DNA of 64,000 nt from Chytridium lagenaria (taxonomy: Eukaryota > Chytridiomycota > Chytridiomycetes > Chytridiales > Chytridiaceae). Positions 22,119 through 33,272 of this stretch are shown here, in pieces; the first letter of the stretch is position 1; each line of letters opens with the position of its first letter. The translations under genes were made by a program, and so were the position numbers. The stretch lies in contig JAHLKC010000021.1 of assembly GCA_025449115.1 (NCBI GenBank), positions 310,001 to 374,000 on the forward strand, written 5' to 3'. The notes under the pieces were generated by a model, which worked only from the letters and a program-made list of their open reading frames with translations, had not been told where the DNA came from and made no database searches.

Positions 22119-23150
22119 GCTGTTGCAGATTGATGGCAGCGGCGAGTCGCGAATTTTTCTTGTGCATCGGTATGTTGTGGATGGCAATAGAGTGTTGAGG
22201 GAAGCGTCGCGGTCCTGCGATCTTAGTGATGTCCATCGAGAGTTTCAGGAGTGGTCTTGCATGCGCCTTGAACCCCCCGCTTTGGATGACTTGTCTTCTG
22301 CTTGGAGCTTCTCTACAAGAACGATGTCATTGAGATAAGCTCAAGTATGTTGGAAAAGTCCTTTGGGGCAATACTTGCCAATGCACTGTTTCTTGACTAC
22401 AAAGAGCTTGTGGCGTATGTTACAAGAGCGTAAGATTCGGCTTCTGGTTTCCTTTTCCAGAATCTTATCTAAACTTACACTTTTTTTCTTTGCAACAGGT
22501 TTGCAGGAAAATGGGATTCTATAAGTCTCTCTCCGACATTTTCTGCAAAGCATAACGTCAGTGCGGAACTTTTGGAGCTTATTCTCTCACCTGAGCACTT
22601 TAAAACATTCTCCGCGTTCTGGGATTTTGGTCATTCTTCGATGGTGGGCGGCATCCAATGTTGGGTGGAGAGATGTTCAGCAGATTAGACAGCTTCTTCG
22701 AAATCAGCTCTTTGGAAGCCGTTTAGACAATCAGTTTAGGCATTACATTCAGTGATGCCTTGGAGCTTATGAAACTATTTCCTGCGGCTTTTGATGATAC
22801 ATTTCCGGCTTCAGTTGCATTAACTCTTATGCATCAGCAGATTTCGATTCTTGAGAATAATTTAGGGTTTAGAGCATTTTAACTCCCTGTATGGCGGCTC
22901 TTGGGTGACGCGTTGAATTTATCGTAGCGACGGGAATGCTGGCTGGCCGGTGAAGGCATCCTTCACTCAAACGCTTTTACAAAAGTGGCCTATCGTTGCT
23001 TCCGTGACTTTTCTGCATGTTATTATCATAACATCAGTTCTGGTGGCTGCCTGGGTATTTTGGTGGATGAAGAATAAGCCATCCACCTCGTCTAAATTAT
23101 CATATTCCACTGGCGCCACTTCACGCAAACACTCGCCCAAAAATTTCTGA
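22053..23150 (+). CDS. BTB/POZ-like protein 3 with C-terminal membrane anchor, N-terminus truncated
   Basis: The BTB-like domain begins FSDLRSADMLLQIDGSGESR at about 22095, close to the FADLHTADMLIRL of protein 1, and continues FLVHRYVVDGNRVLREA, CMRLEPPALDD and, after a frame change, MLEKSFGAILANALF. A phase-2 intron (about 22430-22499) leads into KWDSISLSPTFSAKHN, ELLELILSPEHF, then ELMKLFPAAFDDTFPASVAL. After two more frame changes there is a strong membrane helix, VTFLHVIIITSVLVAAWVFW, and a short basic Ser-rich tail. Only about 15 codons precede the BTB domain before an in-frame stop, and this part overlaps gene 2 on the other strand. So either an upstream exon is missed or a rearrangement removed the N-terminus. 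Confidence 0.5.
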
Positions 23151-23473
23151 AGGGACTTTCATTCATGCTGTCGCTTTTCCATTTTGCAATGTTGTCACTT
23201 TACATCAGTATAACTCCCTACTCTTCGCATGAGACGTGCTGCAGTAAATCATTGGAGCAGAATTCTCGGTTTGTTCTGGATTTTGGAATCATAGCATTAT
23301 TTTGGCTGCTTCCTCTTGGAACTTTTCTAAAGCTGCATTCGAATTCATGATCGCTACTCTTTGCTGATTGCATGGAAATTTTATATATATCTTTATGATT
23401 TCAGACTTTACCTTGTAATCTTTTCAAGGTCCTTTTTTTATGATCCAGCGAATTTGACACGGTTGTCACAAAA

Positions 23474-25059
23474 TGCAAAATCGAAAAATCCAGGAAGCGA
23501 TGGATCAGTGATGATGAACAGGAGGACGAAAACGAAGTCAGCCTTGCAAACGTCTTTGCCGATGTCGAAGATGCAAGAGACTGTGGAAGATCCCGCCCAC
23601 AACCTCGAAAATCCAGGATTAGGATGCGCACTGATATTGAGAACGACACACGAACGAATGTCGGCCACGAAGAACCCATCAGCCTCGAACAGCGAAGCGC
23701 CAGGCCCAATTGATCACGGTGAAAGTCGAAGACGAAGACGCGCTCCGCAAGCGTTCTAATGGAACCACCCGGGGTTGGAAAAACAAAGCGCAAAGCGAAG
23801 GCCAAGCCCGTTAATCACGGTGAAAGATGAAGACGAAGCTTCCGTAAGCGTCCTACCGGAGCCATCTCGGGCAGAAAAGAGCAAAGCGAAGCAAGCCCCA
23901 TTGATCACAGTGAAAGTCGAAGACAGCGAACCATCCAGGGTAGAAAAGTCTACAAAGTCAAAAGAGGTTCTTCTTGAGGTGATCAAAGTCGAATCATTAA
24001 GCGAAGATGAACGGAAACCCCCACTGCCACACGCTCGAAAGCCTGTACATATTCCAACTCAAAACCAGAAAACCAACAATCCCGAGAATGGTGATAGACC
24101 TGATCGTCAAATTGTCATCTTCAACGACCTTCTTACCAGCGATCGAGTCATCAGGATACGTTCGACTGGCGCTGTCTACCCTGTTCACAGAGAAATCATC
24201 AAGGCAAATAAGACGTTGAGAGAATGCAAGAGATATAGTGGGAGGTTAAAGTTCGGGCATCGAAATCAAGGCGGGTGGCCCTGTCTGGATTTGGATCCCC
24301 CTGCTCCCGATAAATTCCTCATATGCTCGAGATGCTTTACAGAAAAGATTCCATTGGCATTTGCATTGATGACCTGAAGAGTAGCTTTGGCCCTATCTTC
24401 TTGAATGCGCAATTTCTGGAGTTTGAGGAGCTTCTTGTCTATTTGTTAAAAACGTAAAGTAATTCGCTCTTCATAACTATATCTCCTTTTCCATTTTCCT
24501 TTTACAACATCATAAATATTATGACCTTTTCCACACCTCTTTCTTTAACGTGACGACTTCTTTTTCCTGTCAATTTTCTACACTCAGCCGAATTTGGCTT
24601 CTTTTACGCGTTCATTTAGATCCACTCAGCTTTTAGGGGTTTCTTTTACCTTTTAAAACTAACACACTGTTTTCATCACAATATAGGTTTGCAGCGAATT
24701 GGCACTTGTTCCTTAACGAGAAGTTTAAATTACCTAACGTGAGTTTCGATATCCTCTACAACATTCTCCACGATAAGGCGACATTTCACCATAAACCTGC
24801 CGTTGCTGTTGAAATTCTATTGAGCTGGTGGAATGAGAGCAGAAATATACCCGACCGTTGGAATTACATGGGAGGTTGCCGAGCCCTACTCGAAACTTGG
24901 CTGACGGATATTGCTGAAGTGAAGCACGAACGAAATTTACTGGATTTGCAAAGGGAGGGGAAGAAGATCATGCTATTTCGGCTCAAGTACCCTCTTGCCT
25001 TCAATGAGGTGTTTCCAGCTTCGCTTGCAATAGACCTACAAACTTCGGAGGGTCTTTGA
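23474..25059 (+). CDS. BTB/POZ-like protein 4 with repeated SUMO-consensus N-terminus
   Basis: The N-terminal 220 residues are charged and disordered (DDEQEDENEVSLANVF) and contain three copies of LITVKxEDE plus EVIKVESLSEDE. A BTB-like domain follows (VIFNDLLTSDRVIRIRSTGA, YPVHREIIKANKTLRECKR, LDPPAPDKFLI), then after a frame change SSFGPIFLNAQFLEFEELL. The intron is 24454-24686, phase 2. Exon 2 encodes the BACK-like region: FAANWHLFLNEKFKLPNVS, AVAVEILLSWWNES, CRALLETWLTDIAEVK and RLKYPLAFNEVFPASLAI, stopping at 25059. No membrane helix is visible. The KxE pattern fits the SUMO acceptor consensus (hydrophobic-K-x-E), suggesting a regulated nuclear protein; that is inference. Frame changes near 23520, 23700 and 23810 make the start approximate. 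Confidence 0.55.
23700..23960 (+). repeat. Triplicated 90-100 bp coding repeat with V/I-K-x-E/D motifs
   Basis: TTGATCACGGTGAAAG starts at about 23710, recurs as TTAATCACGGTGAAAG at about 23811 and as TTGATCACAGTGAAAG at about 23901, each followed by a GAAGAC-rich segment. The units encode LITVKVEDED, LITVKDEDEA and LITVKVEDSE; a related IKVESLSEDE follows. The units are 101 and 90 bp apart. Confidence 0.75.
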
Positions 25060-25370
25060 AGGGTTAGAGGAATCGGTGCCAAATTTTCCAAGATGTATGC
25101 ACTGCAAGCGGAGTTTCCGATGCGAGGATAGATGTAGAGGGATGGATGAGTTGGAAAAATTGAAGGTGGCGATCAAGCAGGTCCCCAATTTCGATTATTG
25201 GCTTAGAGGATAAAAGTATAAATAGAGTTTTCGTTGCCATCCATCAGTTTAACCATATATTCTTCAAAACACAGCTTGATTGCAAATGGCGGAGGCTGTT
25301 GGTTTTGACACGTTCGCTAAAAGTCAAAACATTTTATCCGTCCCTTCATTTTTGCATTTTTCTCACTCCT
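25060..25370. other. Convergent 3' region between BTB-like genes 4 and 5
   Basis: The first 100 bases may still be coding if a one-base change moves the stop at 25059 (a Met/Cys-rich stretch follows). Otherwise nothing is seen. Confidence 0.4.
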
Positions 25371-26260
25371 TCATTCGAAAACTCTCGCAACAACGCTTTT
25401 CATCTTCTCCCACACGCTCTGTCTTCCATCCTGGTTTCCAATGGCGTTTATCAACACAAAAGAAGGAAACAGCAAATCAAACGCGCGTGGATACCGTATC
25501 TGCAGTTGCTTCAAAATGTCGTAATGATCATGAATTAATCGTGTTGATTGCCAGTCCACAGCGAGAAGACTGGAGAGGTCATACAGCGTAGAATCATTGT
25601 GAAGGCCCGACTCGCGAGATGAAGTATGATGTTGGCGCGAGAGAGCCGGTCTGGAACACGACGAAGAAGAGATGGGAGTCTCTTCATGAGACTTTTCGAT
25701 ATTTTAAACTCTGGGCTTATAATGAGATCCTTCCAAAAACGCTCAAAGCTATGTAAGAAAAGTCAGTGAAGACATGTAGGAATAAAATAGAGTATCATAC
25801 ATGGTCTCCAGAAAGAATAACATCTCCATGAAATCAAACTTGATAGCTTCTAAATAAATATCCCAAAATTCAACTTTCTCCGATCCAAACACCACCTTCA
25901 CACTTCTTCCATGATAACTTGCATACATTTGCCGCAGTAATATCAAGAATGCACTGACGCAGTCAACTTGTATTTTAATTAACAACAATTGCTTCGTGAC
26001 GGCCGAAACTCTGCTCTTTGCGCCTCGAATCAATTTCACGACTGTCGGGTAGTTTTGAAGACAACCGAATGAGCTGGCATCATCAAATCAGAAGAGCCAG
26101 GCTTGCCAACTATCCAAAGCATGAGATCGGCGTTGATAAGGTTGCCGAGATCAACCAGTCCAGATGGCTTTGTGAACATAGTGTAAGTCGATGGCATTAA
26201 AACAGCGTTGGAATGACATTCGACCATATTGTTCAACCTCGCAGGCGTTGCCAGCGGCAT
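25371..26260 (-). CDS. BTB/POZ-like protein 5
   Basis: The most diverged family member. The BTB-like part reads GLVDLGNLINADLMLWIVGK and MMPAHSVVFKTTRQ, then after a frame change VKLIRGAKSRVSAVTKQ, VKVVFGSEKVEFWDIYL and IKFDFMEMLFFLE. A phase-2 intron (donor GTATGA, acceptor ending TTACATAG at about 25753) leads to FERFWKDLIISPEFKISKSL and PDRLSRANIILHLASRAF. After a frame change the end is YDILKQLQIRYPRAFDLLF and PSFVLINAIG, matching the RLKYPLAFNEVFPASLAI segment of protein 4. It lacks the long N-terminus and has no membrane helix. The identity rests on the shared module order and intron position. Confidence 0.45.
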
Positions 26261-27112
26261 CTAAGTAAAATTATATTCAAACTCGCCCTTTTTGTCCCAA
26301 CATCACTGCATTTTTTTAACCTGTTGCAACAATGTCACCCGCCAGGAGATGAGATGCTCAATGTCTTCCTCCACCTTTGAGCCTGAAAAATTCTGGCCAT
26401 GACGAGACGAAGGGACGATGTCTCAATAAATCATGCTTACAGAGTGGCTCCAAAACGAGACAGCGAAGCACTAGTCACAAATTGGATGTTATCCTCTCCT
26501 CCTTTTTCCAGATTTCGGGAAGAGCTCTCGAAGCTTAAGATATATTTTAAACCGCGCTTACGAACAGAAAATAACATGGCGCTCGTAAGAGAAAATGCCC
26601 ACATCTAGCTGTTTTTGCAAGGTCGCTAAACTGCAAAATTTGGCGTCTCTTTCTTTGACAGCACGCGCTGCATTACTTGTACAAAACGAAGAGAGTGTGT
26701 CTTTAACTTTATCCTCGTGTTTAATTCTCCAGGACATTTAATATTCACGCATTGACTCTTTCCTGCGAGACTTTCAATTTAAGAAGATTCAATTGTATTT
26801 TTCATTGCAGTTCCCAAAACTCCTAGCTGAGTATTCGTGATAGCCATGCAGAGTCCTCAAATAATACTTTAGGAAGTGATTCCAGATGAGAATACTTCCC
26901 CTGCTTTCATGGACTTGTGACGTCTTTTCGTTTGAAATAGCATAAGTTTCTTCCCAAGAAAGCGCGGGGAAAGAAAGGGAGAAGACAAAAAGAAAGGTTT
27001 TCTTTTCCCTTTCACTGCATGACAGCGTCATGAGCCCGCTCGGAAAACAATTGAAGGATTGCCTCTTTGCACACGAATGATGGCAGGAGCTATCCTGCAA
27101 TGATTCTTGTCC
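26261..27112. other. Intergenic region, no gene supported
   Basis: Several open frames exist on both strands (for example 26399-26608), but none has a recognisable motif, and the longest minus-strand one overlaps the start of the next gene in antisense. It may hold decayed family remnants; I cannot show this. Confidence 0.4.
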
Positions 27113-28705
27113 ATGACGTGGCCACAAAAAAATAACCAAATTCCCACACCTTCTGAAACCAACATGCAAAACCCTCAATCTCACACATCAAATATGCCGC
27201 CGCCCTCATACACTCAGTTTGAAGAAGGCTTTGTAGTTGCTCCTACCCCTCCTCATACCGGGCTTCAAGCTCCTGCTCATCAGCACATCTTGGTGGCAAA
27301 TGAGCACACTCCCTTTGCAAACATTGTCGCTGTCCCCATCCATTCGTAAGTGGTGTTGATGTCAATGTATGATATCTAACCATTTGGGATAGTCGTCTGC
27401 GGGGTGGCATGAGAGCTCAAAGACGTGGGTTCGGCTTTGGAGACGTTTGCTGGAACATGACAAGAGGCTGTGGTGGGTGTTGGGACTTGTTCAGCGATTG
27501 CTTCCTTTCTGCGCTTCTTTATGATGTTTAACCATGATATCAGGATACTCATTCCTCTTTGTCGTCTCCGCCATCTTTTTTGGTGTTCTTTTCTGGTTCA
27601 TCCTTCCTTGGACTGGAGAGCTAACAGTTATGCGGACTCCCGGAGACCGTCAGTAAGGATACTATTATAAGCATCTTTTAATATTTCTGCAAGAATCCTT
27701 AAACTTGATACACGATATTTGAAGGAAGCTCAATTCAGCCTCCCTTCTCATACTGAGTTGTATGTCATTGAAAACGCAACCTGACACCACCGACCGCACC
27801 GTTTTTAAGACGATCAAGGATGACTTTTCTTGGGTTGGGATTACAAGCGATGTCTCGGCTTTGCTTGGCGGTAATGGAAAGCGCATGCTTTCTCGTCCGC
27901 AAATCTTGAAGGATGCGGACATGACGTCTGCGTGGCAGCGCCATTACGGACTTCATAAGGGTGGAAAGGTAATGCGCTTGTATTTTGTGTCGAATCTGAT
28001 CCCTTCTAATTACTTAGCTCTCTGTGAGTTACTCTCTTCCTGAAGAGGCTTGTGGAAAGAGGCCTGCCTACACAGTGAACATGTTTTTCTTTAACGTTGA
28101 TCACTTTGACTTATCCACCTCTGATGCTCATCTTGATCTGTAAGTTCTGCTCAGCTTTTTAAATCCGTTTTCAATCTAATCATTCGCTTTTCCATGGGTT
28201 ATATAGGAATCAACAACTTGGCTGCAGAGGCTCTGTTGAATTTGAAGCTCGCGCATATGGTCACCACTTTGTTCTCTTCACCGCTACGGCTTCCCAAGCC
28301 ACCGCAACAGGCGGGTACATTATCGTCCAAGGGTCTACCCCAACTTACCCTCACCCTACCACCTCCATCACCTCATGCACCCCCACCAACGGAACTTGCA
28401 AGTTGACTTTCAGAAAGCTTGCCCTTCCCGACCGCCATGCCCAAATTCTTCTCGTTGACACGCGTCCCGCCATCGCCGCAAGAGACGTTGACGTCTTCCC
28501 GTACGTTACTGTTGGGAAGTGGTACATTTACTCGACGCTTAAAATGGTGTCTTGGGTGATTGTAATGGGTCTGCTTGGGTTTTCGTTTACGACATGTTGT
28601 TTTGGGATTTCACCAGTGGATGCTTGGAATAGGATTAGACAGAGAACGAGAGGAGCCAGGGCTGGAGTGTTTGTGTCGTATCACGCTGTCCCAAGTGGAC
28701 CTTAA
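27113..28705 (+). CDS. Two-helix membrane protein of unknown function
   Basis: Not recognised. The N-terminus is a Pro/Gln-rich cytosolic-type stretch with PPPSYTQFEEG, resembling a PPxY motif that could bind a WW-domain ubiquitin ligase. An Arg/Gly-rich patch (LRGGMRAQRRGFGFGD) precedes a first helix, GYSFLFVVSAIFFGVLFWFI. A large domain of about 230 residues follows over several short introns (FKTIKDDFSWVGITSDVSAL, YSLPEEACGKRPAYTVNMFF, YIIVQGSTPTYPHPTTS, cysteines in SCTPTNGTCKL), then a second helix (MVSWVIVMGLLGFSFTTCC) and a basic tail ending VPSGP. By the positive-inside rule both tails are cytosolic and the middle domain is outside or lumenal. Frame change at about 27780. Confidence 0.6.
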
Positions 28706-29436
28706 GCATTATGTTGGGCATCTGTTTTTTGTGTTTTTTTTTTTTTGGACATGCAGGCTATTCGTTTAGGATTTCATTATTGTTTATATCTTATTTTTGT
28801 CTCTTCAATTTTTGTCATGAAATGGTTTTTGCCTCTTTGAAACGTCTTACATTTCCTCTTGCGTAAATATATGCATGACCTCTTCAACTACCACGATATC
28901 ATTTGTGCTTATTTTGTCAGTGGTCCTCGCAGCTGTCCACACCGCCATTTGCGCTTCTGCTCTCACAGCTGTCTTTTTTATTCAAGCCCATGCACAAGAC
29001 AAAGAACGTTGCATATAATTTATAAAGCATCTTCGTTGGTCCATTACTAGAGGAGTCCACGTTTTTTATTTTTCAATATAAAAAAGGATAAGACATCCAT
29101 GACCATGACCTAATGGAAAAATGATAATTGGCGTTCTTGTGTACCCAGGTGAATTGTCAGCTTGATGCTCAAAATAAAAAAACAATCAGAGACACACTGA
29201 CTTTACCCCATAACGGTGCATAAACTATAACTTATCCATGGGCACACATTTATATACTTAATAACAAGGCGCATTCCATCTGAAACTCCTGCAACTGCTG
29301 GGTTGGTGACCGAGATTTTATAAGCTGTTAACGGCATTCGTCAAGGCCTTTGTCTCTGGTACAAAGACATCAACCTTCTTAGCAACCCGTCCATTCTACT
29401 GATCTATTCAACCTCATCGCACAAGGACAACCAGCG
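28706..29436. other. Intergenic region upstream of a secreted basic protein
   Basis: AT-rich with no supported gene. The last 100 bases hold the promoter and leader of the gene at 29437. Confidence 0.45.
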
Positions 29437-30684
29437 ATGCGTCTCACCATCTGGATCAAGCTGACGCTTGCCGTCATGCTTGTTTTCACCATTCTCCAGT
29501 CCTACGCTGCTCCTATCGGTCGCTCCTTGGCGGTCCGTGGTGGTAGCAAACCAGGCGGCGCTCGTGCCACTTTCAAGAAAGCAATCAACGTCGTAAAGGT
29601 CTCTACTCGACCTACACGAGGTGCCGCTCGTAATGCTTTGAAAACCGCCGGTAGAGCCACCCGCGCTTTGGTTCGTAAAAAGCCTGAGGAAGTAGGTCGG
29701 GGGAGGTCTCTCACACGTGGGCTTTTGCGTAAATCAAGCTCTTCATCTAGCAGAGGCTCCAGCGGCGGCTCCCGCTCACGGTCACCTAGCAGAGGCTCCA
29801 GCCGTTCCCGATCATCTAGCCGAGACTCGAGGAGGGGCAGGTCCCCTGTACGCAAACCCGGCAATGTAAAAACCAAAGTAAAGGGTGCCTTGAAGGCTGT
29901 GGGTGTCATTAAATCGGAGGAGAGCAAGAGGCAGCGTCTCCGCAAGCAAAGTTCTCAACTCGGTCCTAAGCAGAGCAAACTTAAGCAAAGGTGCCAACAA
30001 GGTCAAGAATGCAGTCAAAGGCTTCCTCAAAAAGGAAAAGAGTCCTTTCCCTAAAGAGAAGGGCGTCCATACTCCTGGAAGTGCTCGCGCCAAGCTTAAG
30101 GATGCCGGCCGTTAATAGGGAGTGCGTTCAAGCTCAAAAACAATAAGAAGGGTGAACATGAAGGAGTTGGAACGGACTACCAACCTGGAGCTGGAACGAT
30201 AACTAGCCCCGGGCCCGGATTAAAGGCTAAAGCCCCCGGTCTCCTAATGGACGCTGCCGGGTACATCACAGATCCACAGTCCAAAATCATGTCGACGGCC
30301 ATTACGGAAGTGAGTTTATTCTTACCATTTTTTTTTCTTCTAATTTTACTGATCTACATCAACCTTCTCCTTATTTGATAGGGTTTCAAAAGGCTTCCGT
30401 CTAAAATCAGAGAAGGAAAACCGGATGAGAAAAACCGTCGTTTCAAAGAAGTGGTCCGCACAATTGTTTAAAGCTGGTCCTGTTACGCCGATTGGAGCAG
30501 CAGTGGCAGTTGGAAAAGCTGCTTATGGTCAAACAGAGCTTTCGCAGAAAAGTAAGGCATTCCCCTCCATCTTAACTTGGAATAGTTTTCTGAATTTCTC
30601 TAAAACCTCATTCCTTTTTCTCCAGTGGCCGATCACGTCTACCAAAAATTGCCTTCTTCAGATTCAGATTCAGACTCTGAGTAG
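29437..30684 (+). CDS. Secreted or lumenal Arg/Ser/Lys-rich basic protein
   Basis: No known family. It starts with a good signal peptide, about residues 1-25 (WIKLTLAVMLVFTILQSYAA). The mature part is strongly basic: FKKAINVVKVSTRPTRGAAR, then a Ser/Arg block with SSSSSSRGSSGGSRSRSPSR and SRSRSSSRDSRRGRSPVRK, then Lys/Ala helices (NVKTKVKGALKAVGVIKSE, NKVKNAVKGFLKKEKS). A frame change at about 29945 and another at 30115 lead to a Gly/Pro-rich part. Introns at about 30310-30381 and 30551-30626 lead to VTPIGAAVAVGKAAYG and an acidic Ser/Asp end (SSDSDSDSE) with TAG at 30682. RS blocks are usual in nuclear splicing factors, but the signal peptide argues for export, for example to a cell wall or mineral/matrix role. 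Compare the repeat protein at 48.9-51.8 kb. Confidence 0.6.
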
Positions 30685-31176
30685 ATCTTTATACACTATC
30701 TTTCATTTCTCTATTACAATTATTTTTACGTTCCTTTGTGTATTCATGTTTATAAAGTTTTATGGTGTTTCTCTGTTTGGCTTTTCCTCACATTTGCATT
30801 CCGTCGACACCTTAAACTTTTTATCGTATATATACTGCCTTTTGGACATATCCTTTTACCTTATACGCGTCTGACCCGTCCACTCACGTTCCTATGACAT
30901 TGACAGAATAATATCCCTCTCAAGCAATACTTTATGTTTCGTCTTCTCTTAGGAAAACTAAACATGAAGTGCGACTTTGTTAAAAAAAAAATTACGAAAT
31001 GGGAGAGTAAGAATGGAAAATGAGAAAATAATGTTTGTCCGTACTTTTTGCGACTGCTAGAAAAAGAAACACAGGTTTGACTTATACTCAAGCCTACCTT
31101 TTCTTTGAATGATACTCAAGTCACACTACTTTTTTTTTCTTGTTGTAAAAGCATAAGCATGTATTAGAATTAGATT
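30685..31176. other. Convergent 3' region
   Basis: T-rich 3' flank of the secreted basic protein, with short frames of no visible meaning. Confidence 0.4.
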
Positions 31177-33272
31177 CTAAATAAAGAAATGGCGACCTAA
31201 GGAGACGTTGATTTGTTTCTTTTCATGTTTTTTCGAGACACTTCTTCGGGGTATATTCTTGAAGTCCAAGAGTGTTCTACCACACTTCTTCTCCAAGCCT
31301 ACATACCCGTTAGGATCGTTCTACTAAGAACTCAACCCCCTTGTGGCGTGCGGCTCTAACATCAGGCCACCAATCCGTATCCTCTTTCATCTGCAGAGAG
31401 TTGCGGACACCGCGTTCCACCGTTAGCTTGGTTTTTCTCTCAAAACCAACACAACCCCCTTTCCGCCAAATCATCACTTCTTATGTATGTGTCTAGGTGA
31501 AGCACGCGAGAATGCGCTCTGGTCTCGCGTCAAGAGTGTCATTGTTTTTCCATTGCTTTACCTACTCTGTGCGGATCCATGTTCCTGTTGCGTTTAAAAT
31601 AACATTCAAATTGCAACCAAGGGGTATAATTTAATAAATTACGCAGTATCGACAAACACCACTTCATCATCTCTAAAAAAATTGCTCTCCACGTTATCCG
31701 GCACCAAGTCCCAATATAAGAAGACGAGAGAACATCGTAGGAGAAAGGCTGCAACGTTGATAGCTAATCAATTAAAGGTGAAGTGGTGGAGAGGGGTGTC
31801 AGTTTTATGAAAACCTCAAAAGATATAAAGATTAACGATGTTAAAAAAAAGGAAAGAAAAAGACTAAAATTTATCGGAACCATATTCACCGCGTGTCGAG
31901 ATGATTAAAAAAGATGAACCAGAAATAAATATACGAACCTCCCGAAAATAACGCCAACATCACTTTTTTCTATCGTTTGCCTCGTTCGCGTACACGAACG
32001 CAAAATAAATAAGTAGACACCCCAAACATTGATTAACTGTGTACTGTTAGGTCAGATTGTAAGGGTAAATTACCTCCAACGAGAAAAGCCAGTGAGCTGT
32101 GATGGGGACTTGTTCGAGGTAAAGAATATAGACGAAATCTATGATGACGACGAGGAGCATTGAAACACCGAAAATGAGACGAGCTCTAAAATATTCGTTT
32201 GCGGTTGAAGACCATTTGCTTTGCCTAAGTTAATACGTTAGTATGTGCTGTTAATTCGCCAAACATTGTGGTCCTTGATTGACCTTTTTATGAGGCATGA
32301 ACGGATAAAAAGGAAATTCGAACGAGGAGTAAGAGGGAAAGGAAAGAGAAAAGATGTTGTTCAGCACATATAGAGCAGTACCTCAGCTTTCATTTGCGCG
32401 ATCGCACTTGTCCTCCTTTCAGCAATTGCCTCTGTCCTTTTTAACGCCAGCGTAATCTCATCCAAGTCCCATCCTCATCCCAGTCTCACCTCCCATCACT
32501 GCTGTCGCAAACGTCGCATTCCCCCCGTGGCTTTCGACATCCTCCTTCCCTGACCATCTTCCACCAGATTTCCCTCTGACGTGTTCCCCAACTCTTGGTC
32601 GATGCTTCCCAACAAGTTTCGACTGCGATGCATTTCCAACGTCCCTGACTCATTCTCCATCGTCTTCAACCTCGCAATTGCAATCGGTACTAAACTCATG
32701 TTTGCTACAAACGACGCGCGACGGTTGTTTGTTCCTGTTAAGGTTGTTGCTTTAGACATGCGACGGTCTGCACCACCCGTGGTGTCGCTTCCGTTACTTT
32801 GTCGACCCAATCTCCATGTTCCTGTTGTGCTTCGACGTGATGTTGCTCCTCCCTGTCCCATTGCGCTCCCTCTCACACTCTGGGAGGCTCCCACTCCGTT
32901 GATGCTTTGCTGGTATTTGCTGAACATGGTTTCATCGTATTCATCCGAATCTTCAGAGTCCGCATCAGTGTCATCAGGACGATGAGAGTTGTTGTTATAT
33001 GAGGGGAACTGTCTTCCTGTTCTTCGGATATGCCGTGACCGCTGTTGTTTTGAGTCGATTGGCGACGGTTTGTGTTGGCGAAACGGGGTGTTGTTGAAGC
33101 TGGTGCCCGCGGTTGTAGACTGGGGAGGAGTAAGTGTCATCGTTGGATTCCTCTCGGATGGATTTGACATGAAGTGAAGGGACTGACGGCGTGCCATCTT
33201 GCCGAGTGGGCTGTGAGGTGTGGGTGGTGATGTGAGGTCTTTGGGTTTGACAATCTTTATTGGGTTTGACAA
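31177..33272 (-). CDS. Basic Ser-rich protein with membrane helices, function unknown
   Basis: The first exon (33272 to about 32382) is disordered, Ser/Arg/Asn-rich, with repeated basophilic kinase sites: ARRQSLHF, SRRSTTG, DRRMSKA, NRRASFVA and GRRMSKA, all fitting R-R-x-S/T for protein kinase A. After a frame change near 32490 it continues LDEITLALKRTEAIAERR. An intron (32381-32225, with branch site TACTAAC) leads to FRARLIFGVSMLLVVIIDFV, a membrane helix, and VPITAHWLFSLE. If that exon reads on, it stops at 32047. Further minus-strand stretches look coding and may be more exons: VAAFLLRCSLVFLYWDLVPD near 31720 and KLTVERGVRNSLQMKEDTDW, YVGLEKKCGRTLLDFKNIPR near 31420-31230, ending at 31177. 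Joining them is tentative; a safer minimal model is 32047-33272. Confidence 0.4.

Noticed and set aside
26789..27184. 131-codon minus-strand frame
   Set aside because: Overlaps the start of the plus-strand membrane protein in antisense, with no motif or splice support.
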